DNA of 64,000 nucleotides from Bacillota bacterium (lineage in GTDB: Bacteria; Bacillota; Clostridia; Christensenellales; CAG-138). Shown in pieces: positions 25,163 to 33,376 of this stretch. The stretch is from NCBI GenBank assembly GCA_023390655.1, contig JAEWCL010000020.1, positions 62,001-126,000 of the forward strand, read 5' to 3'. The translations under genes were made by a program, and so were the position numbers. The stretch's first letter is position 1. The number at the start of each line of letters is the position of its first letter. Under the pieces are notes generated by a model. The model saw only the letters and a program-made list of their open reading frames with translations. It was not told where the DNA came from and did no database searches.

Positions 25163-26638
25163 TTGAATGTATTGATACCAAAGTTTAAAGAGGTTCTGTA
25201 TTCTGTTCTTCCAATTACCGTAATTGTACTGATCCTGCATTTTACCCTTACGCCAATGGAAACGCCGTTTATTCTCAGGTTTTTGATTGGCGCCGCACTT
25301 ATCGTTGTCGGTTTGACTATTTTTTTGGTCGGCGTAGACGGAGGAGTTACCCCGATAGGCAACATCATGGGGTCCAGCATCGTAAAATCCAACAAAATAT
25401 GGATCGTCGCGATATGTGGATTGCTGCTGGGGTTTTTTATATCCATCGCCGAGCCTGATTTGCATATATTGGCAAGTCAAGTGGATGACGCTACGTTGGG
25501 ATTGGTTCCCAAGTACAATGTCGTTGTCATCGTATCGCTGGGCATTGCAGCAATGCTCGCTCTAGGCCTTGTCCGGATCGTTTACAATTATCCGCTGTAC
25601 AAGCTGCTTTCTATTCTATATGGCATCATCCTTGTTTTGGGGTTCTTTACCTCCCCTGAGTTTTTGGCGATTTCCTTTGACGCGTCCGGCGCCACAACGG
25701 GAGCATTGACGGTGCCGTTCATATTGGCGCTGGCGATCGGCGTATCCAGACTAAAAAAAGACAGCAAATCTTCAGAAAAAGATAGTTTTGGCCTGGTAGC
25801 GGTTGCATCCACCGGCGCTATCATTTCAGTAGCAATCACGAGCATCCTGTCAAAATCGGATAAGATTGCGGGTGGCGCGCAAAGCCATGAGGCACTATCT
25901 TCGGCCATCCTGTGGCCATTTATTGAAAACCTACCGTCCATCGCCCTGGATGTTCTTGTGGCGCTTGCCCCGATTCTGGTTATTTTCCTGGTATTTCAGA
26001 AAATATCATTTAAACTGCCCAAACCGGCGATCCGTAAAATTTTATTCGGGATGCTGTTTACCTTTATTGGCCTAGTGCTTTTTTTGCTGGGCGTACACAC
26101 CGGGTTTATGGAGGTTGGGACAGCGGTAGGCTATAAGCTGGCTTCCATGGAGAGTAAGGCGTTTATTATCATCGTTGGATTTGTTTTGGGCATGGTGACC
26201 ATACTCGCGGAACCGGCGGTTTACGTACTGACACATCAAATAGAGGAGGTCACCAGCGGCTATGTAAAGAGAAGCGTCGTAATGGGTACGCTTGCCGTGG
26301 GCGTGGCGTTTGCTGTGGCGCTGTCTGTCATACGGGTTTTGGTTCCGGAAATACAGCTCTGGCACTATTTATTGCCCGGGTATGCAATTTCCGTGGCAAT
26401 GACGTACTTTGTGCCCAAACTGTTTGTTGGTATTGCATTTGACTCAGGCGGCGTTGCCTCCGGCCCTATGACGGCTACCTTCATCCTGGCTTACACCCAG
26501 GGTGCCGCGGATGCGGTGGAAGGAGCCAGCGTACTGGTGGACGGATTCGGCGTGATTGCAATGGTCGCGCTGACGCCGCTGATCGCATTGCAAATACTTG
26601 GGCTGATCTTCAAGATCAAGTCGAAAAAGGAGGTATAG
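25163..26638 (+). CDS. DUF1538 family integral membrane protein
   Basis: A 491-residue membrane protein made of two homologous halves. Each half carries a block of the type FLVGVDGGVTPIGNIMGSSI (about 53-72) or FLLGVHTGFMEVGTAVGYKL (about 310-329), followed by GFFISIAEPDLHILASQV or GMVTILAEPAVYVLTHQI, and later the motif FDASGATTGALTVPF or FDSGGVASGPMTATF. This matches DUF1538, thought to be transporters with inverted or direct repeats. The start appears to be TTG 25163 after GGGATGGGG. The next gene begins two bases after its stop and encodes fused PII-like domains, so the transporter is probably controlled by that signal protein. The substrate is unknown. Confidence 0.87.
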   Translation: MNVLIPKFKEVLYSVLPITVIVLILHFTLTPMETPFILRFLIGAALIVVGLTIFLVGVDGGVTPIGNIMGSSIVKSNKIWIVAICGLLLGFFISIAEPDLHILASQVDDATLGLVPKYNVVVIVSLGIAAMLALGLVRIVYNYPLYKLLSILYGIILVLGFFTSPEFLAISFDASGATTGALTVPFILALAIGVSRLKKDSKSSEKDSFGLVAVASTGAIISVAITSILSKSDKIAGGAQSHEALSSAILWPFIENLPSIALDVLVALAPILVIFLVFQKISFKLPKPAIRKILFGMLFTFIGLVLFLLGVHTGFMEVGTAVGYKLASMESKAFIIIVGFVLGMVTILAEPAVYVLTHQIEEVTSGYVKRSVVMGTLAVGVAFAVALSVIRVLVPEIQLWHYLLPGYAISVAMTYFVPKLFVGIAFDSGGVASGPMTATFILAYTQGAADAVEGASVLVDGFGVIAMVALTPLIALQILGLIFKIKSKKEV

Positions 26639-26640
26639 GA

Positions 26641-27309
26641 ATGCTCAACGAATCGGAGCGGTTTTATGTTGAATTAATCTGCATCATAGCCAATTACGGG
26701 TCAGGCAGCAAATTGATAAAATCTGCAAGGAGTCACGGCATCTCCGGCGGTACGGTTACACTGGGAAAGGGTACGGTCAACAGCCGCATATTGGACTATC
26801 TTGGCCTGTCGGAATTAAAGAAAGAGATTGTGTTTCTGGTGGCCGAGCAATCAAAGGCCTACCGCGCGCTTGAACAAATGAACAAAGAGTTTGAGTTCCA
26901 CAAGCCGAATCATGGCATTGCATTTACGACTTCGATTTGCGGCGTACGGGGAACAAAGAGTATTTCGTGTGAAAATAAAATAGATAAAAGCGAGAATGGT
27001 GAAGCTATGTATCATGCAATTACAACAATCGTGGAAAAGGGCAAGGCGGAAGAAGTGATAGAAGCCGCAACCAAAGCCGGCTCCAAGGGCGGTACGATCA
27101 TGAATGCGAGAGGCTCCGGCATCCATGAGACGAATAAGCTGTTCTCCATGGATATTGAGCCGGAAAAGGAGATTGTCATCATCCTTTCGGAGGTTGAAAT
27201 GACAGACGCCATTGTGCGCTCCATACAGGAACGGCTAAAAATCGATGACCCCGGCAACGGCATTATTTATGTGCAGGGCGTCGATAAAGCGTATGGGATC
27301 TATAAATAA
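26641..27309 (+). CDS. Tandem PII-like (GlnB-type) signal protein
   Basis: The 222-residue protein is two PII-like domains in one chain. The first (about 1-108) has ARSHGISGGTVTLGKGTV and the second (about 118-222) ATKAGSKGGTIMNARGSGI at the equivalent ligand-loop position. Each begins with a strand (ELICIIANYG and HAITTIVEKG) and ends with a strand (GIAFTTSICGV and GIIYVQGVDKAYG). Classical PII proteins are single-domain trimers that bind ATP/ADP and 2-oxoglutarate and regulate AmtB or enzymes. Here the gene follows the DUF1538 gene by two bases with AAGGAGGTATAGG overlapping its end, so the partner is likely that membrane protein. The uridylylated Tyr of GlnB is not evident. Confidence 0.85.
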   Translation: MLNESERFYVELICIIANYGSGSKLIKSARSHGISGGTVTLGKGTVNSRILDYLGLSELKKEIVFLVAEQSKAYRALEQMNKEFEFHKPNHGIAFTTSICGVRGTKSISCENKIDKSENGEAMYHAITTIVEKGKAEEVIEAATKAGSKGGTIMNARGSGIHETNKLFSMDIEPEKEIVIILSEVEMTDAIVRSIQERLKIDDPGNGIIYVQGVDKAYGIYK

Positions 27310-27344
27310 GCCAGGGAAGAGAAGACTGGAACGGACAGTATAGG

Positions 27345-27374
27345 ACAAGCGGGCGCAGGACGCCCGCTTGTTGC
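27345..27374 (+). terminator. Terminator of the DUF1538-PII operon
   Basis: Perfect 11-bp stem ACAAGCGGGCG / CGCCCGCTTGT with loop CAGGA, then TGCTG. The T-tract is short, so efficiency is uncertain. Confidence 0.7.
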
Positions 27375-27386
27375 TGTATGAAAAGC

Positions 27387-27606
27387 TTAACCGTCCTTTT
27401 CATCAATCCCAAGGTCGTTGTGTAGCACGCTGCTAGGAAGAATGCTGCCATGGCCGAACTTTTCCCGTATATTGTCCAGCGTCTTTTCCAGCCGCTCTCG
27501 TTATTCGCGGTTGGGGTGGTCATCTTCAAGCAGGGAGACTTGTTCCACGGCCCTGTCTTCCGGCATAACCTTTAAGGCGGACGGTCAACATGCGGATGGG
27601 CGTTTG
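27387..27606 (-). pseudogene. Decayed 3' fragment of dinB
   Basis: About 220 bases align with the last 73 or so codons of the intact dinB gene at 29361, on the same strand, with roughly 85% identity by eye. The fragment has lost three bases (the TGA of GGCGGTGACGG), and an in-frame TAA replaces a Lys codon (reading NRE-stop-RERLEKT, where dinB has KREKRERLEKT). Homology stops abruptly near 27606. It has no 5' part and cannot encode a polymerase. It marks one edge of the AT-rich segment that ends at intact dinB. The 127 bases from 27607 to 27733 carry no recognisable gene, only the AAGGAG of the next one. Confidence 0.9.
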
Positions 27607-27733
27607 GGTGACCGCTTTGACTGCTGTTGGATTGAGCAGCCAAGGAGCCGCTACTTCTGTCTCGGCTGCAGCATATTGATGGCAATACAATCAATTTGGA
27701 TGACGTAGAGCTTAAGGAGAAAAGAATAAAACT

Positions 27734-28345
27734 ATGAACTATTCATTAATTAGGATAATAATTGCAATCGTTCTTGTAACGTTGTTTGTATTTATTAAGC
27801 GTAAAACTTTCCGATTTACTTTAAAAAAAGTTATTTTTTTAGTTGTTGGAATTGTAGCAACGTACTACACTTTAATGTTTGTCCGGTTTGAAAATATCTT
27901 TATGAGTTTTCCATCTGCAGAATCGGTATGGCGCTATGAGAATATTGGAGAAGAGATTAAAATGGTCATAGAAGGAGAGGATTCATCTCTTGTCATTTAT
28001 ACACAAGAAAATAATATTTCGTATGAAGTATATCCTAAAACGGCAGATGGATGGAAGCTTAATACAATTTTATTTGAGAAAACACAATTTAAAATTATTG
28101 GAAATCCAGTCAAATGTGTCGTAGCTTTATGTAAGACTCAAAACTCAAAAGAATGTTTTATAATAATTCGCAAATATGCACCTTACGTGATATCTGATAA
28201 CATAGGTTCGGAATTCAAAAGAATCGATCTTATCCCTCAGGATACATTTATAGATTATATTTCAGAATATACAATTGTGCCCGTTACAGCACAACAATAT
28301 GAATTGACAGTGGGGGATGAAAAAACTGTTTTAGATATACAATGA
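27734..28345 (+). CDS. Hypothetical membrane-anchored protein in AT-rich DNA
   Basis: A 203-residue protein with two N-terminal hydrophobic helices (about residues 5-21 and 32-50) separated by the basic loop KRKTFRFTLKK. The rest is a beta-rich, probably extracytoplasmic domain of about 150 residues. ATG 27734 follows AAGGAG. Base and codon use (Lys AAA, Ile ATT/ATA, many T-ending codons) contrast sharply with the GC-rich neighbours, so it was probably acquired. I recognise no family. It lies between the dinB remnant and intact dinB with the next unknown gene on the same strand. Confidence 0.7.
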   Translation: MNYSLIRIIIAIVLVTLFVFIKRKTFRFTLKKVIFLVVGIVATYYTLMFVRFENIFMSFPSAESVWRYENIGEEIKMVIEGEDSSLVIYTQENNISYEVYPKTADGWKLNTILFEKTQFKIIGNPVKCVVALCKTQNSKECFIIIRKYAPYVISDNIGSEFKRIDLIPQDTFIDYISEYTIVPVTAQQYELTVGDEKTVLDIQ

Positions 28346-28587
28346 TATCACTTTAGGACCTTAACCCTTGAAGGCCGTGAGCAAAGCAAGGAAGATTTGA
28401 ATATCAGAACTGCTTTTTGCTGAATGGTTAACTTTCTGATTATTTCCGCAACAACGACATCTTCGAAGTCAACGGCAGCAATTACTGCCCCAGATAAAAA
28501 TCGAACACGGCAGGGAGCACATCGGCAATTACAGATTGAGAGTATACGTATCTCGGCCAAGTTAAGGGATTGGAGGGAGAAGTTTCA
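28346..28587. other. Intergenic stretch with possible coding remnant
   Basis: There is no intact gene. A short frame around 28446-28500 would read FRNNDIFEVNGSNYCPR before a stop, and another follows (KIEHGREHIGNYRLRVY). These look like pieces of a broken GC-richer gene, but I cannot name it. The final 25 bases give the GGAGGGAGAAG ribosome site of the next gene. Confidence 0.4.
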
Positions 28588-29058
28588 ATGTTTCCGGAAA
28601 ACATAAAAATTTGGACTAAATTGAAAAATTCATCTATTCCAGTAGCCAAATGTGCGGTTAGGATTACTATTTTTGCGCACCATAAAAATCACTACTATAT
28701 GACATTACTTACTAATAGTAGTGGCTTGGCTAAGTTGAATAGAGAGGAAATAGAGAGAGAAATCGATCATTCGATAACTCATTTCCCGATGGACTATTTA
28801 TCTGATTTATCTGATTGTGACCATGTTGTACGTATAGATGTGCTAAGTGGTGATGATATTCGTTCAAATTTGGAAGGAATAGAAATTTGGGCTAGTGTTT
28901 TTAGCGAAACACAAGAATTAATGAATAAGTTACGCACTGCGGAAAATGAAAAGTATAAGCCATGCTCAACAATGCTTAATGTTGAAGAAAGAGCAGAGGT
29001 TGAGTTAGAAGTCCAATATGTTAATGACAGCAATTGTATTTTGCATACCTCGGATTAG
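28588..29058 (+). CDS. Hypothetical soluble protein in AT-rich DNA
   Basis: A 156-residue protein starting MFPENIKIWTKLKNSSIPVA, from ATG 28588 after GGAGGGAGAAG (an upstream in-frame TTG is unlikely because the ribosome site would lie within the gene). It has no signal peptide or membrane helix. The N-terminal half has beta-strand character (CAVRITIFAHHKNHYYMTLLTNSSGLAKL), suggestive of a carboxypeptidase-regulatory or Ig-like small beta domain, and the C-terminal half is charged. AT-rich composition matches the preceding unknown gene, so the two probably arrived together. A weak hairpin plus T6 lies downstream. Function is unknown. Confidence 0.65.
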   Translation: MFPENIKIWTKLKNSSIPVAKCAVRITIFAHHKNHYYMTLLTNSSGLAKLNREEIEREIDHSITHFPMDYLSDLSDCDHVVRIDVLSGDDIRSNLEGIEIWASVFSETQELMNKLRTAENEKYKPCSTMLNVEERAEVELEVQYVNDSNCILHTSD

Positions 29059-29360
29059 ATTTGCTGCACAAGGTGCCGGGTTTCAGTGTACGGCAAACAC
29101 CCCAAATTGGATTTTTAAAATATTGTATGTGCGCTATAAAAAAAGAAGCACGGAAACTCATTGCAGCTACCGGGAGACTATCATAGCGACATTTAGTCGC
29201 GCTCAAGTTTCAGCCAGATAAGCCGCGTTTGAGAGAAGTGGCTTGTTTTTTGTTGCGCAAAACGCTTACTTTGTGGAAAATCTCGAAGATCGCGCATAAG
29301 ACAATCATGCAATAACCAATTCTGTTATTACATTCACCTCCAGAAGGTTCTACTGTATCC
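29059..29360 (+). other. Gap with terminator and possible coding remnant
   Basis: The stretch holds a likely terminator for the plus-strand cargo genes at 29220-29251 (AAGCCGC / GTGGCTT, one G-T pair, then TTTTTT). A frame at 29061-29188 would read LLHKVPGFSVRQTPQIGF without a start or ribosome site and may be a gene remnant; I could not identify it. No promoter is evident. Confidence 0.45.
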
Positions 29361-30587
29361 CTAACCGTCCTTTTCATCAATGCCAAGGTCGTTGCCTAGC
29401 ACACTGCTTGGCAGGATGCTGCCGTGGCCGAATTTTTCCCGTATATTGTCCAGCGTCTTTTCCAACCGCTCCCGCTTTTCGCGTTTGGGCTGATTGTCCT
29501 CGAGCAGGGAGATTTGTTCCACGGCCCTATCCTCCGGCACGAGCTTTAGGGCGGTGACGGTCAGCATGCGGATGGGCGTACCGATCTTCCAGGAAGCTTC
29601 CACAAGTTCCATCACGGCGCGGATTAAGTCCGCTGCAAGGTAAGAGGGTACGGGGAGCGGCTTTTGCCGGGTGATGACTTTGAGATTTTGATCCTTGATC
29701 GTTACCTGTACGGCGGCCCCCTTGACGCCGTGCCTGCGCATGCGGGCAGCCACGCTGTCGCTAAGTACCGTAACGGATGTATGGATATCCTTCCAGGTAA
29801 TGAGGTTGCGGCTAAAGGTCATGCCGTTGCCAACGGAATGAAGCTCCTCCTCCTGGCCGATTTCGAGCACAGGGCTGTCGTCAAGCCCGTTTGCATGGGC
29901 GTAAAGCTGGGTTCCAAGCTTGCCAAAGCGCCTAGCCAAAAACTCCGGGTCCATGTGCGCAAGCTCCCCAATGGTGCGGATGCCAAGCTGGCGGAGGTTC
30001 TCTTCCGTGTTGCGCCCTACAAAGAGAAGGTTGCCTACCGGCATGGGCCACACGACCCGCCTGTAATTTTCGCGGCTGATCACGCTGACCGCATCGGGCT
30101 TTTTCAAATCGCTGCCAAGCTTTGCGAACACCTTGCAAAAGCTGACGCCGACCGAAACGGTAAGGCCCGTTTCCCGGGTGACCCGCTGCCGGATTTCGTG
30201 GGCAAGCGCTAATGCGTCGCCTCCGAACAGGTGCAGGCTGCCCGTGACGTCCAGATAGCTTTCGTCAATGCCAAAGCGCTGCACCTGACTGGTGTACTGC
30301 GCATAGACGGCGTTGACCTTCTCGCTGTATTCCCGATAGAGGTGGTGGCGGGCGGGGCGCAGCGTGAGATTGGGGCATTTGCGCTGGGCCTGCCAGATGG
30401 TTTCCGCAGTTTTCACGCCAAAGCCCTTTGCAAGCTCATTCTTTGCTAAAATGATGCCGCGCCGCGCTTCCGGGTTGCCGCACACGGCCATGGGCACCTG
30501 CTTGTATTCCGGGTAAAGCAATTCTTCGACGCTGGCGTAAAACGAGTTGCAGTCGATATGAAAAATCACCCGGTCGCCTTGCGCCAT
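29361..30587 (-). CDS. dinB: DNA polymerase IV (Y-family)
   Basis: The 408-residue error-prone translesion polymerase has the Y-family motifs IFHIDCNSFYASVEE (first metal Asp, near the N-terminus) and FGIDESYLDVTG (catalytic Asp-Glu, about residue 104), with the YSxxxNxxxAxY-like palm region and a little-finger domain at about 245-350. ATG 30587 (MAQGDRVIF) follows AAGGAG with ten bases between. A degenerate copy of its 3' end lies 1.75 kb downstream (27387-27606) beyond two AT-rich genes. This suggests that foreign DNA entered at the gene's 3' end and the open reading frame was restored. Confidence 0.95.
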   Translation of the reverse strand: MAQGDRVIFHIDCNSFYASVEELLYPEYKQVPMAVCGNPEARRGIILAKNELAKGFGVKTAETIWQAQRKCPNLTLRPARHHLYREYSEKVNAVYAQYTSQVQRFGIDESYLDVTGSLHLFGGDALALAHEIRQRVTRETGLTVSVGVSFCKVFAKLGSDLKKPDAVSVISRENYRRVVWPMPVGNLLFVGRNTEENLRQLGIRTIGELAHMDPEFLARRFGKLGTQLYAHANGLDDSPVLEIGQEEELHSVGNGMTFSRNLITWKDIHTSVTVLSDSVAARMRRHGVKGAAVQVTIKDQNLKVITRQKPLPVPSYLAADLIRAVMELVEASWKIGTPIRMLTVTALKLVPEDRAVEQISLLEDNQPKREKRERLEKTLDNIREKFGHGSILPSSVLGNDLGIDEKDG

Positions 30588-30839
30588 TGCCGTGTGCTCC
30601 TTTCTGCTGGATCGAGAACAAATGTTTGTATTCAGTATAGAACGGCCGGGAGAAGGAGTCAACAGGAAGCCATATGAAAAAATCAGAAAAATGAAAATTC
30701 ATGTTCTTCAAATGAACGCAGCTCTGATGCGCGTCAATCGGCTGATGCCATATATCACCGCAAATAAATACTGCAATTATTGCGCAAAATAAAATGCGGA
30801 AGTATATGTTCCGTAAATTACTTTAAGGAGGTATTTTGC

Positions 30840-31010
30840 ATGGCGAGGAAAGGTACCATGTCGGAAGGCCTTAAACAGGTAATCGCGCAGGAATTGGGCG
30901 TTTATGACCAGGTTTCAAATAGCGGCTGGGGCGCCGTATCCTCCCGCGATTGCGGCAGGATGGTGCAAAAAGCCATTGAAATCGCTGAGCGGTCTATGGC
31001 TGGAAGGTAG
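30840..31010 (+). CDS. Small acid-soluble spore protein, alpha/beta type
   Basis: A 56-residue protein with the SASP pattern: LKQVIAQELGVYDQV (residues 11-25, the helix before and around the germination-protease site region) and WGAVSSRDCGRMVQKAIEIAE (30-50), where other clostridial SASPs have GGLTAxExGxxGG. These proteins coat spore DNA and protect it from UV and heat. ATG 30840 follows TAAGGAGGT. The second half deviates from the usual GG motif (DCGRMVQKA), so it may be a divergent minor SASP. A terminator follows at 31059. I could not define a sigma-G promoter with confidence. Confidence 0.82.
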   Translation: MARKGTMSEGLKQVIAQELGVYDQVSNSGWGAVSSRDCGRMVQKAIEIAERSMAGR

Positions 31011-31058
31011 TTTCGACGGAACAGATCCGGACGATACAATTCTCCTGAGTAAGAAGTA

Positions 31059-31096
31059 GAGGGAGCCTAGATACAGGCTCCCTCGCGTAATTTTTT
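31059..31096 (+). terminator. Terminator of the SASP gene
   Basis: Perfect 10-bp stem GAGGGAGCCT / AGGCTCCCTC with loop AGATAC, followed by GCGTAATTTTTT. It also reaches the end of the convergent dGTPase-like gene. Confidence 0.82.
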
Positions 31097-32990
31097 ATTG
31101 ATATATAGCATTATACTCATTAATAGCATAACTATCAGTCATACCGGATATATAATCAGCTATTGCTCTTACGAGTATTTTCTTTTTCTGCCGATATTCT
31201 TGCTGCCTAGTTGGCTCCATATTTGATAGATCAGTATTAACAATCTTCTCTATTTCTTTCTTTACTTCCTCACGATCACCGTCGAGAAAATCTATAACTT
31301 CGCTGGTAGTTTGCCGCATATCCAGATATATTTTCCGAAGAGTCCCTCTATGGAGAAGTTTTGGGTTATTATAATATGCTTTGAAAAGTCCAGTAACAAT
31401 CATGGCTGCTTTATTATCGAAATTAACCACTTCTGAACTATTAATTACTTTTTTTGAAATTATTTTTTCTAAGTAGTCACATAGTACCTTGCCGCCCTGA
31501 GAAAAGTCTATCAATTTTTCATTAAATCTATGCTCAGCAATATAGAAATCATCTTGTTCATATTTACTTATGAGCATCGTAGACTGTTGTATTGTATCGC
31601 ATATAAAAAAGTTAATGACTGACGCAACAATACAACTATGTCGTAATTCGTCTTCGTCAGTAAAGGCTCTATTTTTCGCTTTAGCTTCATCTAATTGTTG
31701 ATGAATACTTCGTAGTGGTTCACGAAGTGATCCCATTTTTTGAAGGCTTAAATAATTACTTAATTGTTCTACGTTCAATATTCCAGATGCAAATGCATCA
31801 TCCAAATCATGACTTCTTTGAGCGATTTCATCAGCAATAGTAATAATCTGGCCCTCTAATGTTGTGGGTATTAGTATTTGTGGATATAAGTTCTGCAAGT
31901 CACCAGTTCGCAAAAATTCTTGCAAATCAAAGCACTTAGAATCACAATACTCACTGATATTGCAAGAAGCGCAATCTTTTATTTTTGTTGAGGTGTGCTT
32001 TAATATTCCCTCAAGGACTTGATATGATAAGTCAAGGCCGTTGAATTCGATATACTTCTCTTCTAAAAAATTCACGACACGAACACCTTGAAAATTATGC
32101 TTAAACCCACCATAGAAATTATTACTTTCGCTAGGTGTATACTTTATTATATTAATTTTTCCCTTTAGAATATCATCTAATGTCCGCTCTCCTTGATGCC
32201 CAAACGGTGTATGCCCTAAATCATGTGCAAGAGCTATCGCCTCAGTTAACTCAACGTTGAGATTTAATCCTACAGCTATTGCTCGGGCAATTTGTGCGAC
32301 CTCTAAAGTATGTGTCATTCGGGTCCTGTAGTGGTCACCTTTGGAAGACGTGAATATTTGTGCCTTATCAACTAAACGTCTATATGCTTTAGCATGTACA
32401 ATACGTTCATAATCACGTTGAAACTCGGAACGATATTCTTGTGCTAATCGAATTCCAAGCGGTCGCTTGCAATGTTCGTTTCGCTGACTAAATTGATGTA
32501 AGGTATTTTCTCTGTCTAGATGACAATAGTTTTGGTTTGTAGCCGGAATAGCATCTATGTGGTATGGCGGAAAAGTTATAAAAGATATTTGGTTCACTAG
32601 CTCGATATTATCTTCAATAATAATAAACGAATGACTTTCAAAATCGTTCTTTAAATCTAATTCGGAATTTGAAATAAAATTATTTATTACCATGCTTGAT
32701 GAAAAAGAGGACTGAATTCGATAATAAACTACCCATCGCACTTCATTGCAGGCTATACGCCCATTGCCAACATAAATACGCAAAATCCTATCTTTTTTCT
32801 CTACCTCACATGACTCAAAGACAACAAAAGCAACGATACAGGTTAGACCGTCGTTCAGAGATACAACGGGAGTGTCATCTTCGTTTACGCTATAGTATTG
32901 CTCGCTATTGGTTTCCAAGCTTCGATTTAAGTAATTTATGGCCTCAATTAGTGAATTTTTAATTCTAACAATTATAATTTTAGAATTCAT
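31095..32990 (-). CDS. dGTPase-like HD-domain protein with unknown N-terminal domain
   Basis: The 631-residue protein's core (about 172-631) matches dGTP triphosphohydrolases: FQRDYERIVHAKAYRRLVDKAQIF, then the HD metal residues His227 (TRMTHTLEV), His256-Asp257 (LAHDLGHTPFGHQGE) and a late Asp in IADEIAQRSHDLDDAF. The first 170 residues are an extra beta-rich domain not found in ordinary dGTPases. An insertion carries C-x2-C-x5-C-x3-C (Cys340, 343, 349, 353), a possible metal site. ATG 32990 follows GAGGTAA. Its DNA is AT-rich, unlike its surroundings, which indicates transfer. Some dGTPases deplete dGTP as phage defence; that role here is inference. Confidence 0.85.
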   Translation of the reverse strand: MNSKIIIVRIKNSLIEAINYLNRSLETNSEQYYSVNEDDTPVVSLNDGLTCIVAFVVFESCEVEKKDRILRIYVGNGRIACNEVRWVVYYRIQSSFSSSMVINNFISNSELDLKNDFESHSFIIIEDNIELVNQISFITFPPYHIDAIPATNQNYCHLDRENTLHQFSQRNEHCKRPLGIRLAQEYRSEFQRDYERIVHAKAYRRLVDKAQIFTSSKGDHYRTRMTHTLEVAQIARAIAVGLNLNVELTEAIALAHDLGHTPFGHQGERTLDDILKGKINIIKYTPSESNNFYGGFKHNFQGVRVVNFLEEKYIEFNGLDLSYQVLEGILKHTSTKIKDCASCNISEYCDSKCFDLQEFLRTGDLQNLYPQILIPTTLEGQIITIADEIAQRSHDLDDAFASGILNVEQLSNYLSLQKMGSLREPLRSIHQQLDEAKAKNRAFTDEDELRHSCIVASVINFFICDTIQQSTMLISKYEQDDFYIAEHRFNEKLIDFSQGGKVLCDYLEKIISKKVINSSEVVNFDNKAAMIVTGLFKAYYNNPKLLHRGTLRKIYLDMRQTTSEVIDFLDGDREEVKKEIEKIVNTDLSNMEPTRQQEYRQKKKILVRAIADYISGMTDSYAINEYNAIYQ

Positions 32991-33134
32991 AAATTACCTC
33001 ACTATATGTTACTTGGTTTTAATTAATCTAAGATTATGAAAATATGGGGCATTTAACGCCATATAGGGTTAACAAGTGAAGAAACCTTCTTATACGTATT
33101 ATACCTCCCGATATATAGCAAATACAATCACAAT

Positions 33135-33262
33135 ATGTATGAATTGGGCATATCGCCCTACCACCCAAACAGAATACCGCTGGCAGATACGCGGGCGCGG
33201 GGATGTCGGTGACGAGGCTCTCGGTGGTAGTACCATCGCGATGGAAGCCGCGTTCTACAGGG
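33135..33262 (-). pseudogene. Decayed 3' fragment of groEL
   Basis: The minus strand encodes TESLVTDIPAP followed by a degraded Gly-rich tail (PAVFCLGGRAICPIHTY), which aligns with the end of intact GroEL at 35053 (TESLVTDIPAPEPAVPAGGG, then MGGPGMY). Nucleotide similarity is highest at 33194-33262 (GGGGATGTCGGTGAC, GCTCTCGGTGGT, GATGGAAGCCGCGTTCT), with a small deletion that shifts frame. Only the last 35-40 codons remain. The rest of the 386-base gap (32991-33376) shows the dGTPase ribosome site and nothing else identifiable. Confidence 0.85.
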
Positions 33263-33376
33263 GTGGTCTGGCGAAAGGATTCGCAAAGCACTCCCCACTT
33301 TCCCATTTCCTGCACATAAAAGCCGCAACCGCCGAATACCCATGCCTTAGCTATCATTATGAAAGGCGGGCTTGCA

